A stretch of DNA of 64,000 nucleotides from Rhizobium herbae (GTDB lineage Bacteria > Pseudomonadota > Alphaproteobacteria > Rhizobiales > Rhizobiaceae), in the NCBI RefSeq assembly GCF_019511375.1, contig NZ_JAEUAO010000002.1:1167730-1231729 (forward strand), in the 5' to 3' direction. Within the stretch, counting starts at the first letter, position 1. Every line of letters starts with the position of its first letter. A program made the translations under genes and the position numbers. A model generated the notes under the pieces. That model saw nothing but the letters and a program-made list of their open reading frames with translations, had not been told where the DNA came from and made no database searches. Shown here in pieces: positions 16,567-23,047 of the stretch.

Positions 16567-18069
16567 TCACTGGAACGCCGTCTCGAAGAAGCTGCGTAGT
16601 TTGCGCGAATGCAGCTTTTCCTTCGGCATGGCCGCGAGCTTCTGCAAGGCCAGGATACCGATCTGAAGATGCTGGCTGACCTGAGTCTTGTAAAAAGCCG
16701 TCGCCATGCCCGGCAGCTTCAATTCGCCATGCAGCGGCTTGTCGGAGACGCAGAGCAGCGTTCCATACGGCACGCGGAAACGGAATCCGTTGGCCGCAAC
16801 AGTGGCCGATTCCATGTCGAGCGCGATGGCGCGCGATTGCGACAGCCGCTTCACCGGACCGCGCTGGTCGCGCAGTTCCCAGTTGCGGTTGTCGATCGTC
16901 GCGACCGTTCCCGTCCGCATGATCCGCTTCAGATCGTAGCCTTCATAGCCAGTGATTTCCGCCACAGCGTCCTGCATCGCCACCTGAACCTCGGCGAGTG
17001 CCGGGATCGGCACCCAGACGGGCAGGTCGTCGTCGAGCACGTGGTCCTCGCGCACATAGGCGTGTGCCAGCACGTAGTCGCCGAGCGTCTGGCTGTTGCG
17101 AAGGCCCGCGCAATGGCCGAGCATCAGCCAGGCATGGGGTCTGAGCACCGCGATGTGGTCGGTTATCGTCTTGGCATTGGAAGGTCCGACGCCGATGTTG
17201 ACGAGGGTGATGCCGCCGTGCCCCTTCTTCTTCAGATGGTAGGCCGGCATCTGCGGCAGGCGGGCGAGCGTCAGGTCCGATTCGGGCTTGTCTGATCCGG
17301 CAGGCGTGATGATGTTGCCCGGCTCGACGAAGAAGGTGTAGCCATTGCCGCCTTCCGCCATCTGCTGGCGCGCCCAGGCGCAGAATTCATCGACGTAGAA
17401 CTGGTAGTTGGTGAACAGCACGAAATTCTGGAAATGTTTCGCGCTGGTTGCCGTATAGTGGCTGAGGCGAGCCAGCGAATAGTCGATGCGCTGGGCGGTG
17501 AACGGCGCCAGCGGCGAGGGCTCGCCCGGGCCCGGCTCGTAGGAGCCGTTGGCGATTTCGTCGTCCGTGGTCGTCAGGTCCGGCGTGTCGAACAGGTCGC
17601 GCAGCGGCACGTCGATGTTTTCAGCCATCGCGGCTTCGACATAGGCCCCTTCCTTGAAAGCGAAATGCAGCGGTATCGGCGTCGCCGATTCGGAGACGGT
17701 CACGCCGATACCGTGGCTGCGGATCAACAGGCCGAGCTGTTCCTTGAGATAGTGCCGGAACAGTTCCGGCCGCGTGACCGTCGTCGTATAGACGCCCGGC
17801 GCGCTGACATAGCCGTAGGACAGGCGCGAATCGACATGGCTGAAGCTGCTGGTCTCGATGCTGACCTGCGGATAGCAGGCGCGATAGCGCGAGATCGGCG
17901 TCCCGGTGCGTCCGAGTTCGGTAAAGGCATCGACGAGGAATTTGGTGTTGCGCTCGTAGAGCGCCGACAAGGCGCCGACGGCGGCGGCAGGGTCATCGAA
18001 CGTCTGCGGCTCGAAGGCATCCGGGGTGGCGACGGAAAGGGCGGAGAGGGAAGAGATTCGTTTGTTCAT
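16567..18069 (-). CDS. amn: AMP nucleosidase
   Basis: The 500-aa product matches the full AMP nucleosidase architecture: an N-terminal regulatory domain (about residues 1-190, including SRYRACYPQVSIETSSFSHV) and a C-terminal phosphorylase-like catalytic domain with TLVNIGVGPSNAKTITDHIA, LMLGHCAGLRNSQTLGDYVL and SRAIALDMESATVAANGFRF. The enzyme hydrolyses AMP to adenine and ribose 5-phosphate, controlling adenylate pools in the cytoplasm. The length is as expected and the ATG at 18069 is the only reasonable start. It ends 4 bp from the convergent flippase-like gene, so transcription termination must overlap there. Confidence 0.95.
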   Translation of the reverse strand: MNKRISSLSALSVATPDAFEPQTFDDPAAAVGALSALYERNTKFLVDAFTELGRTGTPISRYRACYPQVSIETSSFSHVDSRLSYGYVSAPGVYTTTVTRPELFRHYLKEQLGLLIRSHGIGVTVSESATPIPLHFAFKEGAYVEAAMAENIDVPLRDLFDTPDLTTTDDEIANGSYEPGPGEPSPLAPFTAQRIDYSLARLSHYTATSAKHFQNFVLFTNYQFYVDEFCAWARQQMAEGGNGYTFFVEPGNIITPAGSDKPESDLTLARLPQMPAYHLKKKGHGGITLVNIGVGPSNAKTITDHIAVLRPHAWLMLGHCAGLRNSQTLGDYVLAHAYVREDHVLDDDLPVWVPIPALAEVQVAMQDAVAEITGYEGYDLKRIMRTGTVATIDNRNWELRDQRGPVKRLSQSRAIALDMESATVAANGFRFRVPYGTLLCVSDKPLHGELKLPGMATAFYKTQVSQHLQIGILALQKLAAMPKEKLHSRKLRSFFETAFQ

Positions 18070-18145
18070 GCGGCATTATAGGATGGCGTCTTTTACAAGC
18101 AAACGACAAGATTTGAATGCACAGGCGCCGTTCGGCAAAAGCCGC

Positions 18146-18472
18146 TCAACGCGGGCCGGCAAGGATGATGGCGGTGCCGGCAATGGCAAGCGTCACGCCG
18201 CTCACGTCCCAGCGATCCGGCCGCACACCCTCGACGGTCCATAGCCAGGCCAGCGAGGCGGCGATATAGATCCCGCCATAGGCGGCGTAGGCGCGTCCGG
18301 CAGCCGTCGTATCGATCAACGAGAGTAGCCAGGCGAAGAGCGCAAGGCTTGCCATGCCAGGCAAGAGCCACCACATGGGCTTGTCGAGCTTCAGCCACGC
18401 CCAGAAGGCGAAGCAGCCGGCGATTTCCGCAAGGGCGGCAAGGGCATAGATGGCGAATGCTGCGATGGGCAT
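18146..18472 (-). CDS. YnfA/UPF0060 family membrane protein
   Basis: A 108-aa protein with four hydrophobic helices and the family-specific pattern [36 protein letters not shown] and [21 protein letters not shown]. YnfA proteins are small inner-membrane proteins of the DMT/SMR-like fold. Transport of toxic cations has been proposed for some members, but the natural substrate is not settled. It lies 76 bp upstream of amn on the same strand. Confidence 0.92.
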   Translation of the reverse strand: MPIAAFAIYALAALAEIAGCFAFWAWLKLDKPMWWLLPGMASLALFAWLLSLIDTTAAGRAYAAYGGIYIAASLAWLWTVEGVRPDRWDVSGVTLAIAGTAIILAGPR

Positions 18473-18546
18473 GGTGGTCCTTCCTGGGCGCGATATAGGA
18501 AGGCAGAAGATTTAAGCGCGCAAGTGAATCATCTGCGCCGCCAGAA

Positions 18547-18720
18547 TCAGGTCATGGACTGGCGCTGAAGTGTAACAAAAAGAACGAGGCCGGCTCCCTG
18601 CTTGCCGATGCCAAGCCCGGAGGCCTTGCTGTAGGCGATTGCACCCACTGGCGCCATCAGCAGGGCTGCAAGCGTCAGCATGCGCAGGGCGATGGTTGCG
18701 GTACGGGCGAGGGAAGACAT
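18547..18720 (-). CDS. small exported protein of unknown function (57 aa)
   Basis: The frame starts at the ATG at 18720 with MSSLARTATIALRMLTLAALLMAP, a convincing signal peptide or membrane anchor, and ends at 18547. An AAAGG box lies 9-13 bases upstream. The mature part would be about 30 residues, Gly/Gln-rich, without cysteines. It follows another 57-aa exported ORF with only 12 bp between them, so the two look like one transcription unit. I recognise no family. Confidence 0.5.
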   Translation of the reverse strand: MSSLARTATIALRMLTLAALLMAPVGAIAYSKASGLGIGKQGAGLVLFVTLQRQSMT

Positions 18721-18732
18721 CGTTTCTGGCCT

Positions 18733-18906
18733 TTAGAGCTTGGCCTGTTCGCAGAACTGCGCTGTATGCACGGTGCAGTCGGCGATCGAGCCTGCAAAGT
18801 TGTGGCGGCGGCGCTGTGTGTCGGCGCTGACGGCGGCCGCAAGCGTGATCGCGAAGACGACCATGAGCATGCTGATGATGGTGAGGCGGCGTGCGAGAAT
18901 GTCCAT
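18733..18906 (-). CDS. small exported protein with two cysteines (57 aa)
   Basis: The frame opens at the ATG at 18906 (MDILARRLTIISMLMVVFAI), giving a signal peptide that could be cut after AAAVSA or retained as an anchor. The mature part is about 30 residues, is basic, and holds exactly two cysteines (SIADCTVH and AQFCEQAKL) that could form a disulfide in the periplasm. A longer frame opens at 19233, but its first 109 residues look non-coding. The ribosome-binding site is weak. It is followed 12 bp later by a second 57-aa exported ORF. No family recognised. Confidence 0.5.
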   Translation of the reverse strand: MDILARRLTIISMLMVVFAITLAAAVSADTQRRRHNFAGSIADCTVHTAQFCEQAKL

Positions 18907-19318
18907 GGCTTTGTCCGTTTGTGGGGTTTGTCGGTCGGGGTTCAACGCGATGATGGCCTTTTCGCACAGGCAAACTGAACTGTTGCTGATACCCCGGTTC
19001 ATCTCCCGTTCATCTTCGCGCCGTGCGGCGGATGGCTGCCCGATCGCACTCTTTTGCTGGCCAGCCCCGGAACGGCTGGAAGATACCGTCGTCCGCGATG
19101 AATTGGGCCCACGAGGCAAATACACGTATCGGGAAGGGCGAGCAGTTCGCGCCCGGCTCGGGCGTCCAGAGGGGCTCGATGTCTCGACAGGAAAGTGCGG
19201 GAGCGGCAGAAACACCGGTCGTAGGACAGGCAAGGCCGGAAAATTCTGTTCCGTCAGAAGGCCCGCTGAAAATGAAGCGACATCCGGCCGGCCGCTTCCT
19301 GCCGGATGTCCTGTTTGA
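18907..19318. other. intergenic region without recognisable gene
   Basis: About 410 bp between the small-peptide pair and the DUF2147 gene. Several overlapping frames exist but none has a good start signal, a family motif or convincing composition. The promoter of the small-peptide pair should lie in the left end; I could not fix its boxes. Confidence 0.5.
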
Positions 19319-19660
19319 TTACATCCGCGTCCAGGTTTGCGACTTGCAGAGCACCTTCAAGACACAGCCCTGCATTTTCAGCGAAGTGCCCTGGATCGAC
19401 GCCGAACCGCTATAGGTCTTGTCGTTGGCAGGATCGGTGATCTCGCCCGTATAGCTGTCACCACTGCCGTTCATGCTGCCGATGCGCTTGCCGGCGTGCT
19501 TTCCTGTCGTCAACGTGATGCAGTAAGCACCGCCGCAGGACGCGATGGCGGCCGTCTCGCCGCTCGCCGTCTTCCAGTTGCCGACGATCGGTTCGGCGGC
19601 AAAGCCCGCGGTGGTCGCGCCCAGCGTCATGGCTGCAGCCAGAATGAATATGCGGATCAT
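19319..19660 (-). CDS. DUF2147-type exported protein
   Basis: The 113-aa product has a signal peptide (MIRIFILAAAMTLGATTAGFAAE, cut after FAA) and a compact beta-rich domain with the DUF2147 pattern: IVGNWKTASGETAAIASCGG near the start, YTGEITDPANDKTYSGSASI, and LKMQGCVLKVLCKSQTWTRM at the C-terminus. The cysteines (SCGGAYC, GCVLKVLC) probably form disulfides in the periplasm. The biochemical role of DUF2147 is unknown; related proteins are small periplasmic or secreted beta-barrels. Its promoter appears to carry the same palindromic element as ETF-QO (19760-19788), hinting at control by the same regulator. Confidence 0.85.
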   Translation of the reverse strand: MIRIFILAAAMTLGATTAGFAAEPIVGNWKTASGETAAIASCGGAYCITLTTGKHAGKRIGSMNGSGDSYTGEITDPANDKTYSGSASIQGTSLKMQGCVLKVLCKSQTWTRM

Positions 19661-19759
19661 GTAGTTCCTCCCATAAAGCTCGCCGGATGACCATCCGTTT
19701 CCCGCATGGCCTGGGCGAAATGTTGCCTGAGCCGGTCTCCTTACCGCTCAACGCCGGGA

Positions 19760-19788
19760 AAAATAGCTTACGCGAACGTAAACGTAAA
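19760..19788 (-). promoter_or_regulatory. promoter with embedded TTACG-N4-CGTAA operator
   Basis: On the minus strand, TTTACG (-35-like, 19788-19783) and TATTTT (-10-like, 19765-19760) are separated by exactly 17 bp. The spacer contains TTACGTTCGCGTAA, with arms TTACG and CGTAA around a 4-bp centre. This is the same design, spacing and arm sequence as the ETF-QO promoter at 4670-4698. It points toward the DUF2147 gene, whose start is about 100 bp downstream. The rest of the 19661-20208 interval holds no recognisable gene; a GC-rich CGCCCGGGCG followed by six T near 19850 may be a terminator of an unannotated transcript. Confidence 0.55.
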
Positions 19789-20208
19789 TAAGGGAAGAAC
19801 CTGTTTCCCGCCTGAAGTTCCGCAGAACCTCGCCTCTCCCGCGCCCGGGCGTTTTTTGGTTTGCGGCAGCCGACCGATTTGCGTGGTTAGCGATTGGTTG
19901 AAATCGGAATTTGAATTTTCCGTAAAGATTGAGACAAAAGCCAACGTTTCAAAGGGGTCCGATGTTTAACGACAACCCAATTTTACCAATCGTTTGAACT
20001 TTGTTTGCCTCAAATTAATCATGCATTTTAAGCGTGTATTGAAACGACTGCGGCATACTCAAACCCATAAGACGAGCAGGGGAGAACACCCCGCCGAAAA
20101 CCCTTGGGAACCGAAAGCTGCAGAAGACGGCTCGGCCCCAAGGCGCCTGAAAAGGCAAAAAACAGGGACTGCGCTGAGCAACCAACAAGGCAAACAGGGA
20201 CATAGAAA

Positions 20209-20475
20209 ATGGCACGCTTTGACATTCAGAATGCTTCGGATGCCGCGATGGGCGGCGAAAACCGCGCTGACGTCCTTTGCGAAATGGGCTTGATGTATGC
20301 AACCGGGCGTGGTTGCGACATCGATCTCGTCGCCGCACACAAGTGGCTCAACATCGCGGCTATCAAGGGCTCCGACCGCGCAGCGGCGCTGCGCGCGGAT
20401 CTGGCGATGACCATGAGCAAGACCGATCTTGCCGCGGCCCTGCGCGCCGCCCGCGACTGGATGACCATGCATTGA
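20209..20475 (+). CDS. small Sel1-repeat protein (88 aa)
   Basis: The cytoplasmic product contains about one and a half Sel1-like helical repeats: ADVLCEMGLMYATGRGCDID, then LVAAHKWLNIAAIKGSDRAAA, the usual A-x-K-W-x-x-x-A-A consensus. There is no signal peptide. The frame starts at an ATG following the run AAACAGGGACATAGAA. Short Sel1 proteins of this kind are conserved in Rhizobiaceae but without an assigned function; the repeats normally mediate protein contacts. It lies alone, 29 bp before a heptanucleotide repeat that ends the convergent aminotransferase gene. Confidence 0.82.
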   Translation: MARFDIQNASDAAMGGENRADVLCEMGLMYATGRGCDIDLVAAHKWLNIAAIKGSDRAAALRADLAMTMSKTDLAAALRAARDWMTMH

Positions 20476-20503
20476 GATGAGGCAGGCAGTAGGCGGTAGC
20501 GAC

Positions 20504-20530
20504 TTGCCTATTGCCTATTGCCTATTGCCT
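20504..20530. repeat. heptanucleotide tandem repeat (TTGCCTA)x3.9
   Basis: Just under four perfect copies of TTGCCTA lie at the 3' end of the HisC-like gene. On the coding strand the repeat encodes the last residues (...AIGNRQ) and also supplies the TAG stop. Because 7 is not a multiple of 3, gain or loss of one copy would change the reading frame of the C-terminus. Confidence 0.95.
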
Positions 20531-21632
20531 CGATCACCTTCGGCAGCGCTTCCTCCAGAAGCGCCATATCCGCCTCCGGCCCGGTGCTGATGCGGATGCA
20601 GCGGTTGAGCGGCGCCACGCCCGGCATGCGGATGAAGACGCCGTGATCCTCCATCAGCCGATCGACGATCGCGCGCGCAAACACCGCATCCCGCCCGCAA
20701 TCGATGGCCACGAAATTCGTCGCCGAGGGCAGGGGCTGCAGCCCGTTCTTGAGGGCGATGCCGGCAATCCTGTCGCGCGACGCAGCGATGTTCTCCAGCA
20801 CTTCCGTCAGATAATCACGATCCGCCAGCGCCGCGAGCGCTGCTGCGGTGCCGATCCTGTTCATGCCGAAATGGTTGCGGATCTTGTCGAAGGCCTGCGC
20901 CGTTCCCGGAGTGCTGATGACATAGCCGACGCGCGCACCCGCCAGGCCATAGGCCTTGGAGAAGGTACGGGTGCGGACTACGTTCGGCATGTCGATCAGC
21001 GATGCGATCGAGGGAATGGTGCCCGCCGGTGCGGTCTCTCCATAGGCTTCGTCGAGCACCAGCAGGCATGTCTCGGGCAGCGCCTTGGCAAAGGCGACGA
21101 CGCTGTCGGCATCCCACCAGCTGCCCATCGGATTGTCCGGATTGGCGAAGTAGACGAGCGGCGCGTCTTCTTGTCTGACCGCCGCCAGCAGACCGTCGAG
21201 ATCCTCGCGGTCATCGACATAGGGCACCGTCACCAGCCGACCGCCGTGACCGGCGACGTGGAAGTTGAAGGTGGGGTAGCCGCCGAGCGAGGTGACGACC
21301 GGCAGGCCAGGCTCGATCACCATCCGGACGATCTGCCCGAGAAGTCCGTCGATGCCTTCGCCGATAGCCAAGTTCTCCGGCGCAGTGCCGAGATGGCGGG
21401 CGAGCGCCTGTTTAAGATCGAAATTTTCCGGGTCGTTGTATTTCCAGACGCCGGTTGCCGCCTCGCTCATGGCTTTGAGAACCGAAGGAGCCGGACCGAA
21501 ACCGTTTTCGTTGGCGCCGATCCGCGCCTTGACCGAACGGCCGCGCTGTCGCTCGATCGCTTCGGGTCCGACAAAGGGAATGGTGGAGGGCAGAGAGGAA
21601 ACGAGTGGCGTAAAGCGGGAAAATGCGGACAT
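20508..21632 (-). CDS. histidinol-phosphate aminotransferase-like PLP enzyme
   Basis: A 374-aa class I/II (fold-type I) aminotransferase. Visible features are the substrate-side ARIGANENGFGPAPSVL, the AIGEGIDGLLGQIVR helix, VYFANPDNPMGSWW, the PLP-aspartate stretch LLVLDEAYGE, the Schiff-base lysine region TRTFSKAYGLAGARVGY, and FIRMPGVAPLNRCIRISTG for carboxylate binding. This is the HisC-like pattern, so it transfers an amino group to an imidazole- or aromatic-type 2-oxo acid. It stands alone, away from other his genes, so it may be a paralogue for aromatic amino acids. The ATG at 21632 is preferred to the GTG at 21674. The last residues lie within a heptanucleotide repeat. Confidence 0.85.
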   Translation of the reverse strand: MSAFSRFTPLVSSLPSTIPFVGPEAIERQRGRSVKARIGANENGFGPAPSVLKAMSEAATGVWKYNDPENFDLKQALARHLGTAPENLAIGEGIDGLLGQIVRMVIEPGLPVVTSLGGYPTFNFHVAGHGGRLVTVPYVDDREDLDGLLAAVRQEDAPLVYFANPDNPMGSWWDADSVVAFAKALPETCLLVLDEAYGETAPAGTIPSIASLIDMPNVVRTRTFSKAYGLAGARVGYVISTPGTAQAFDKIRNHFGMNRIGTAAALAALADRDYLTEVLENIAASRDRIAGIALKNGLQPLPSATNFVAIDCGRDAVFARAIVDRLMEDHGVFIRMPGVAPLNRCIRISTGPEADMALLEEALPKVIEAIGNRQ

Positions 21633-21750
21633 GCTGTGATCGAGCCTGACGATGGATGAAACCGCAGGGGACACTAGCGACGTTTGATCGCTCTGGAAAC
21701 CGAATCCATGTTCGAAATGCCGCCCCGCGTCCCTCTTCGTCGGTGAGCTG

Positions 21751-22119
21751 TCAGTGTTTTTTCAGATTGTTCCCGGTGAAGAACTCGTAGCGGACGATTT
21801 CATGCAGGAATTCCTCGTCGATCGGCTTGATGAAATGCACCTGGATGCGATGGTCGCTGCGGAAGATTTCGGCGCAGCCGATGCGTCTCTTGGTGCCGAC
21901 GATGGTAAGATAATAGTGCTGGGGCAAGCCGATCGTGGTGTTGACCATGAGGGCGGCGCCGCCGCGTGAAATTTCCAGCATCTTGCAGGTGCGGGTCGAC
22001 ACGCCGCCCAGCGCCGGCCTCACGGCCATCAGCGTGCCGGCCTGCCCGATGGAGAATCGCTCGAAGCGCTCCTCGTAAAGCTTGGAGCCAACCACGGAGT
22101 ACATCGTCGAATTCTGCAT
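21751..22119 (-). CDS. PilZ-domain-like protein A
   Basis: A 122-aa single-domain protein. The middle shows the beta-barrel pattern of PilZ-like proteins (TCKMLEISRGGAALMV, then HYYLTIVGTKRRIGCAEIFR and HRIQVHFIKP). The S-x-G-G-A part of the PilZ D/NxSxxG motif is present (ISRGGA), but the N-terminal RxxxR signature for c-di-GMP is not clear (ERFERFS may be a remnant). It may therefore be a degenerate PilZ that does not bind c-di-GMP. The ATG at 22119 follows GAGGAGTGGTG. A second protein of similar design is encoded about 250 bp upstream on the same strand, suggesting an old duplication. Confidence 0.7.
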   Translation of the reverse strand: MQNSTMYSVVGSKLYEERFERFSIGQAGTLMAVRPALGGVSTRTCKMLEISRGGAALMVNTTIGLPQHYYLTIVGTKRRIGCAEIFRSDHRIQVHFIKPIDEEFLHEIVRYEFFTGNNLKKH

Positions 22120-22367
22120 CACCACTCCTCGGTAGCGATGGGCTGCGGATCATAGATCAGAGCTGCCCGCCGTCGCATTTCTCCACCCTTGCCTCCTCCT
22201 GACTGCAACGGCGGTGCACGCAGAATCCTTTACGGATATTGCAATCCTTTGAAAGCATTCGCTAAAAATTTAATGAGGGCTTAATTTGCCGGACAATGTC
22301 GCTTCGGCTTGGCTGATTCTCAGCGCTGATTGGGCACACGATGATGGCCGCAGGGGCGGGCTCCGGG

Positions 22368-22724
22368 TCAGAGCAGGCCACTGGTAAAGTTCATTCGGAT
22401 CAGCCGGCTGATGAATTCGGGCGCCAGTTGCATGTTGAAGCGCACGCCGAGTTCGAAATTGTAGCGGTGAACCTGCGAACAGCCGATTTCTTCCCGGAAT
22501 CCGTCGATCTCCAGGAAGAAATGCTTCGGCAAGAGAATGTTGGCGTTGAAATCCAGCATGGCGCCGCCGATGGATATATGGCGCAGCAGGCACTGGTATT
22601 TGGTCTTGGTCTTCAGGTGCTGCCCGATGACGAGGATGCGGCATGGGCGCTCGATATAATAGTGCTTGTGGCTTGTGCTCTTTTGGCCCGGCTTTGCCTC
22701 GGCGAGATGCATCACCATCGACAT
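22368..22724 (-). CDS. PilZ-domain-like protein B
   Basis: A 118-aa protein starting at the ATG at 22724 (MSMVMHLAEAKPGQ) behind GGAGTTTCCG. It shares with protein A the core YYIERPCRILVIG ... YQCLLRHISIGGAMLDF, then HFFLEIDGFREEIGCSQVHR and ELGVRFNMQLAPEFISRLIR. The HISIGGA segment corresponds to the PilZ motif D/NxSxxG. A longer frame to 23183 exists but its extra residues are not coding-like. Both proteins end in a short aromatic/Asn-rich tail (YEFFTGNN, MNFTSGLL). The role is unknown; PilZ domains usually couple c-di-GMP to motility or polysaccharide output. Confidence 0.7.
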   Translation of the reverse strand: MSMVMHLAEAKPGQKSTSHKHYYIERPCRILVIGQHLKTKTKYQCLLRHISIGGAMLDFNANILLPKHFFLEIDGFREEIGCSQVHRYNFELGVRFNMQLAPEFISRLIRMNFTSGLL

Positions 22725-23047
22725 CGGAAACTCCGGAAAAGATGACGGCGTTTGCCGCTTCTCATGGTTTCTGCAATTTATGCTGGGGGCGCGCTTCGCG
22801 TTTGAGCCGCTCCATATTGTTATGGTAGCAGTTTCTGCGACCAGCCTTGTCCTGACCTTGCGGCTTTCACGGTCTTGTCTTCTGGCTTGCTTAAAAAAGC
22901 GCAAAAGCGGACATTGAAACAGGGTGGGCCATACGTAATAGTTTCGTGAAAGCGCGGCGGCGACCGCGCGAAAATCTGGGAAATATGTTTGTGCGGTTTG
23001 CGGGGGCGCGAAACGTCCGGGCCTGCTGCGCAAGCGGAGGGAAAAAC
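22725..23047. promoter_or_regulatory. divergent promoter region between PilZ-like B and caspase-Sel1 genes
   Basis: About 320 bp with no convincing gene. It must hold the start signals for both divergent genes. I could not fix -35/-10 boxes. The sequence is less GC-rich than the flanking genes in its left half, and GGAGGG lies just before the caspase start codon. Confidence 0.5.
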
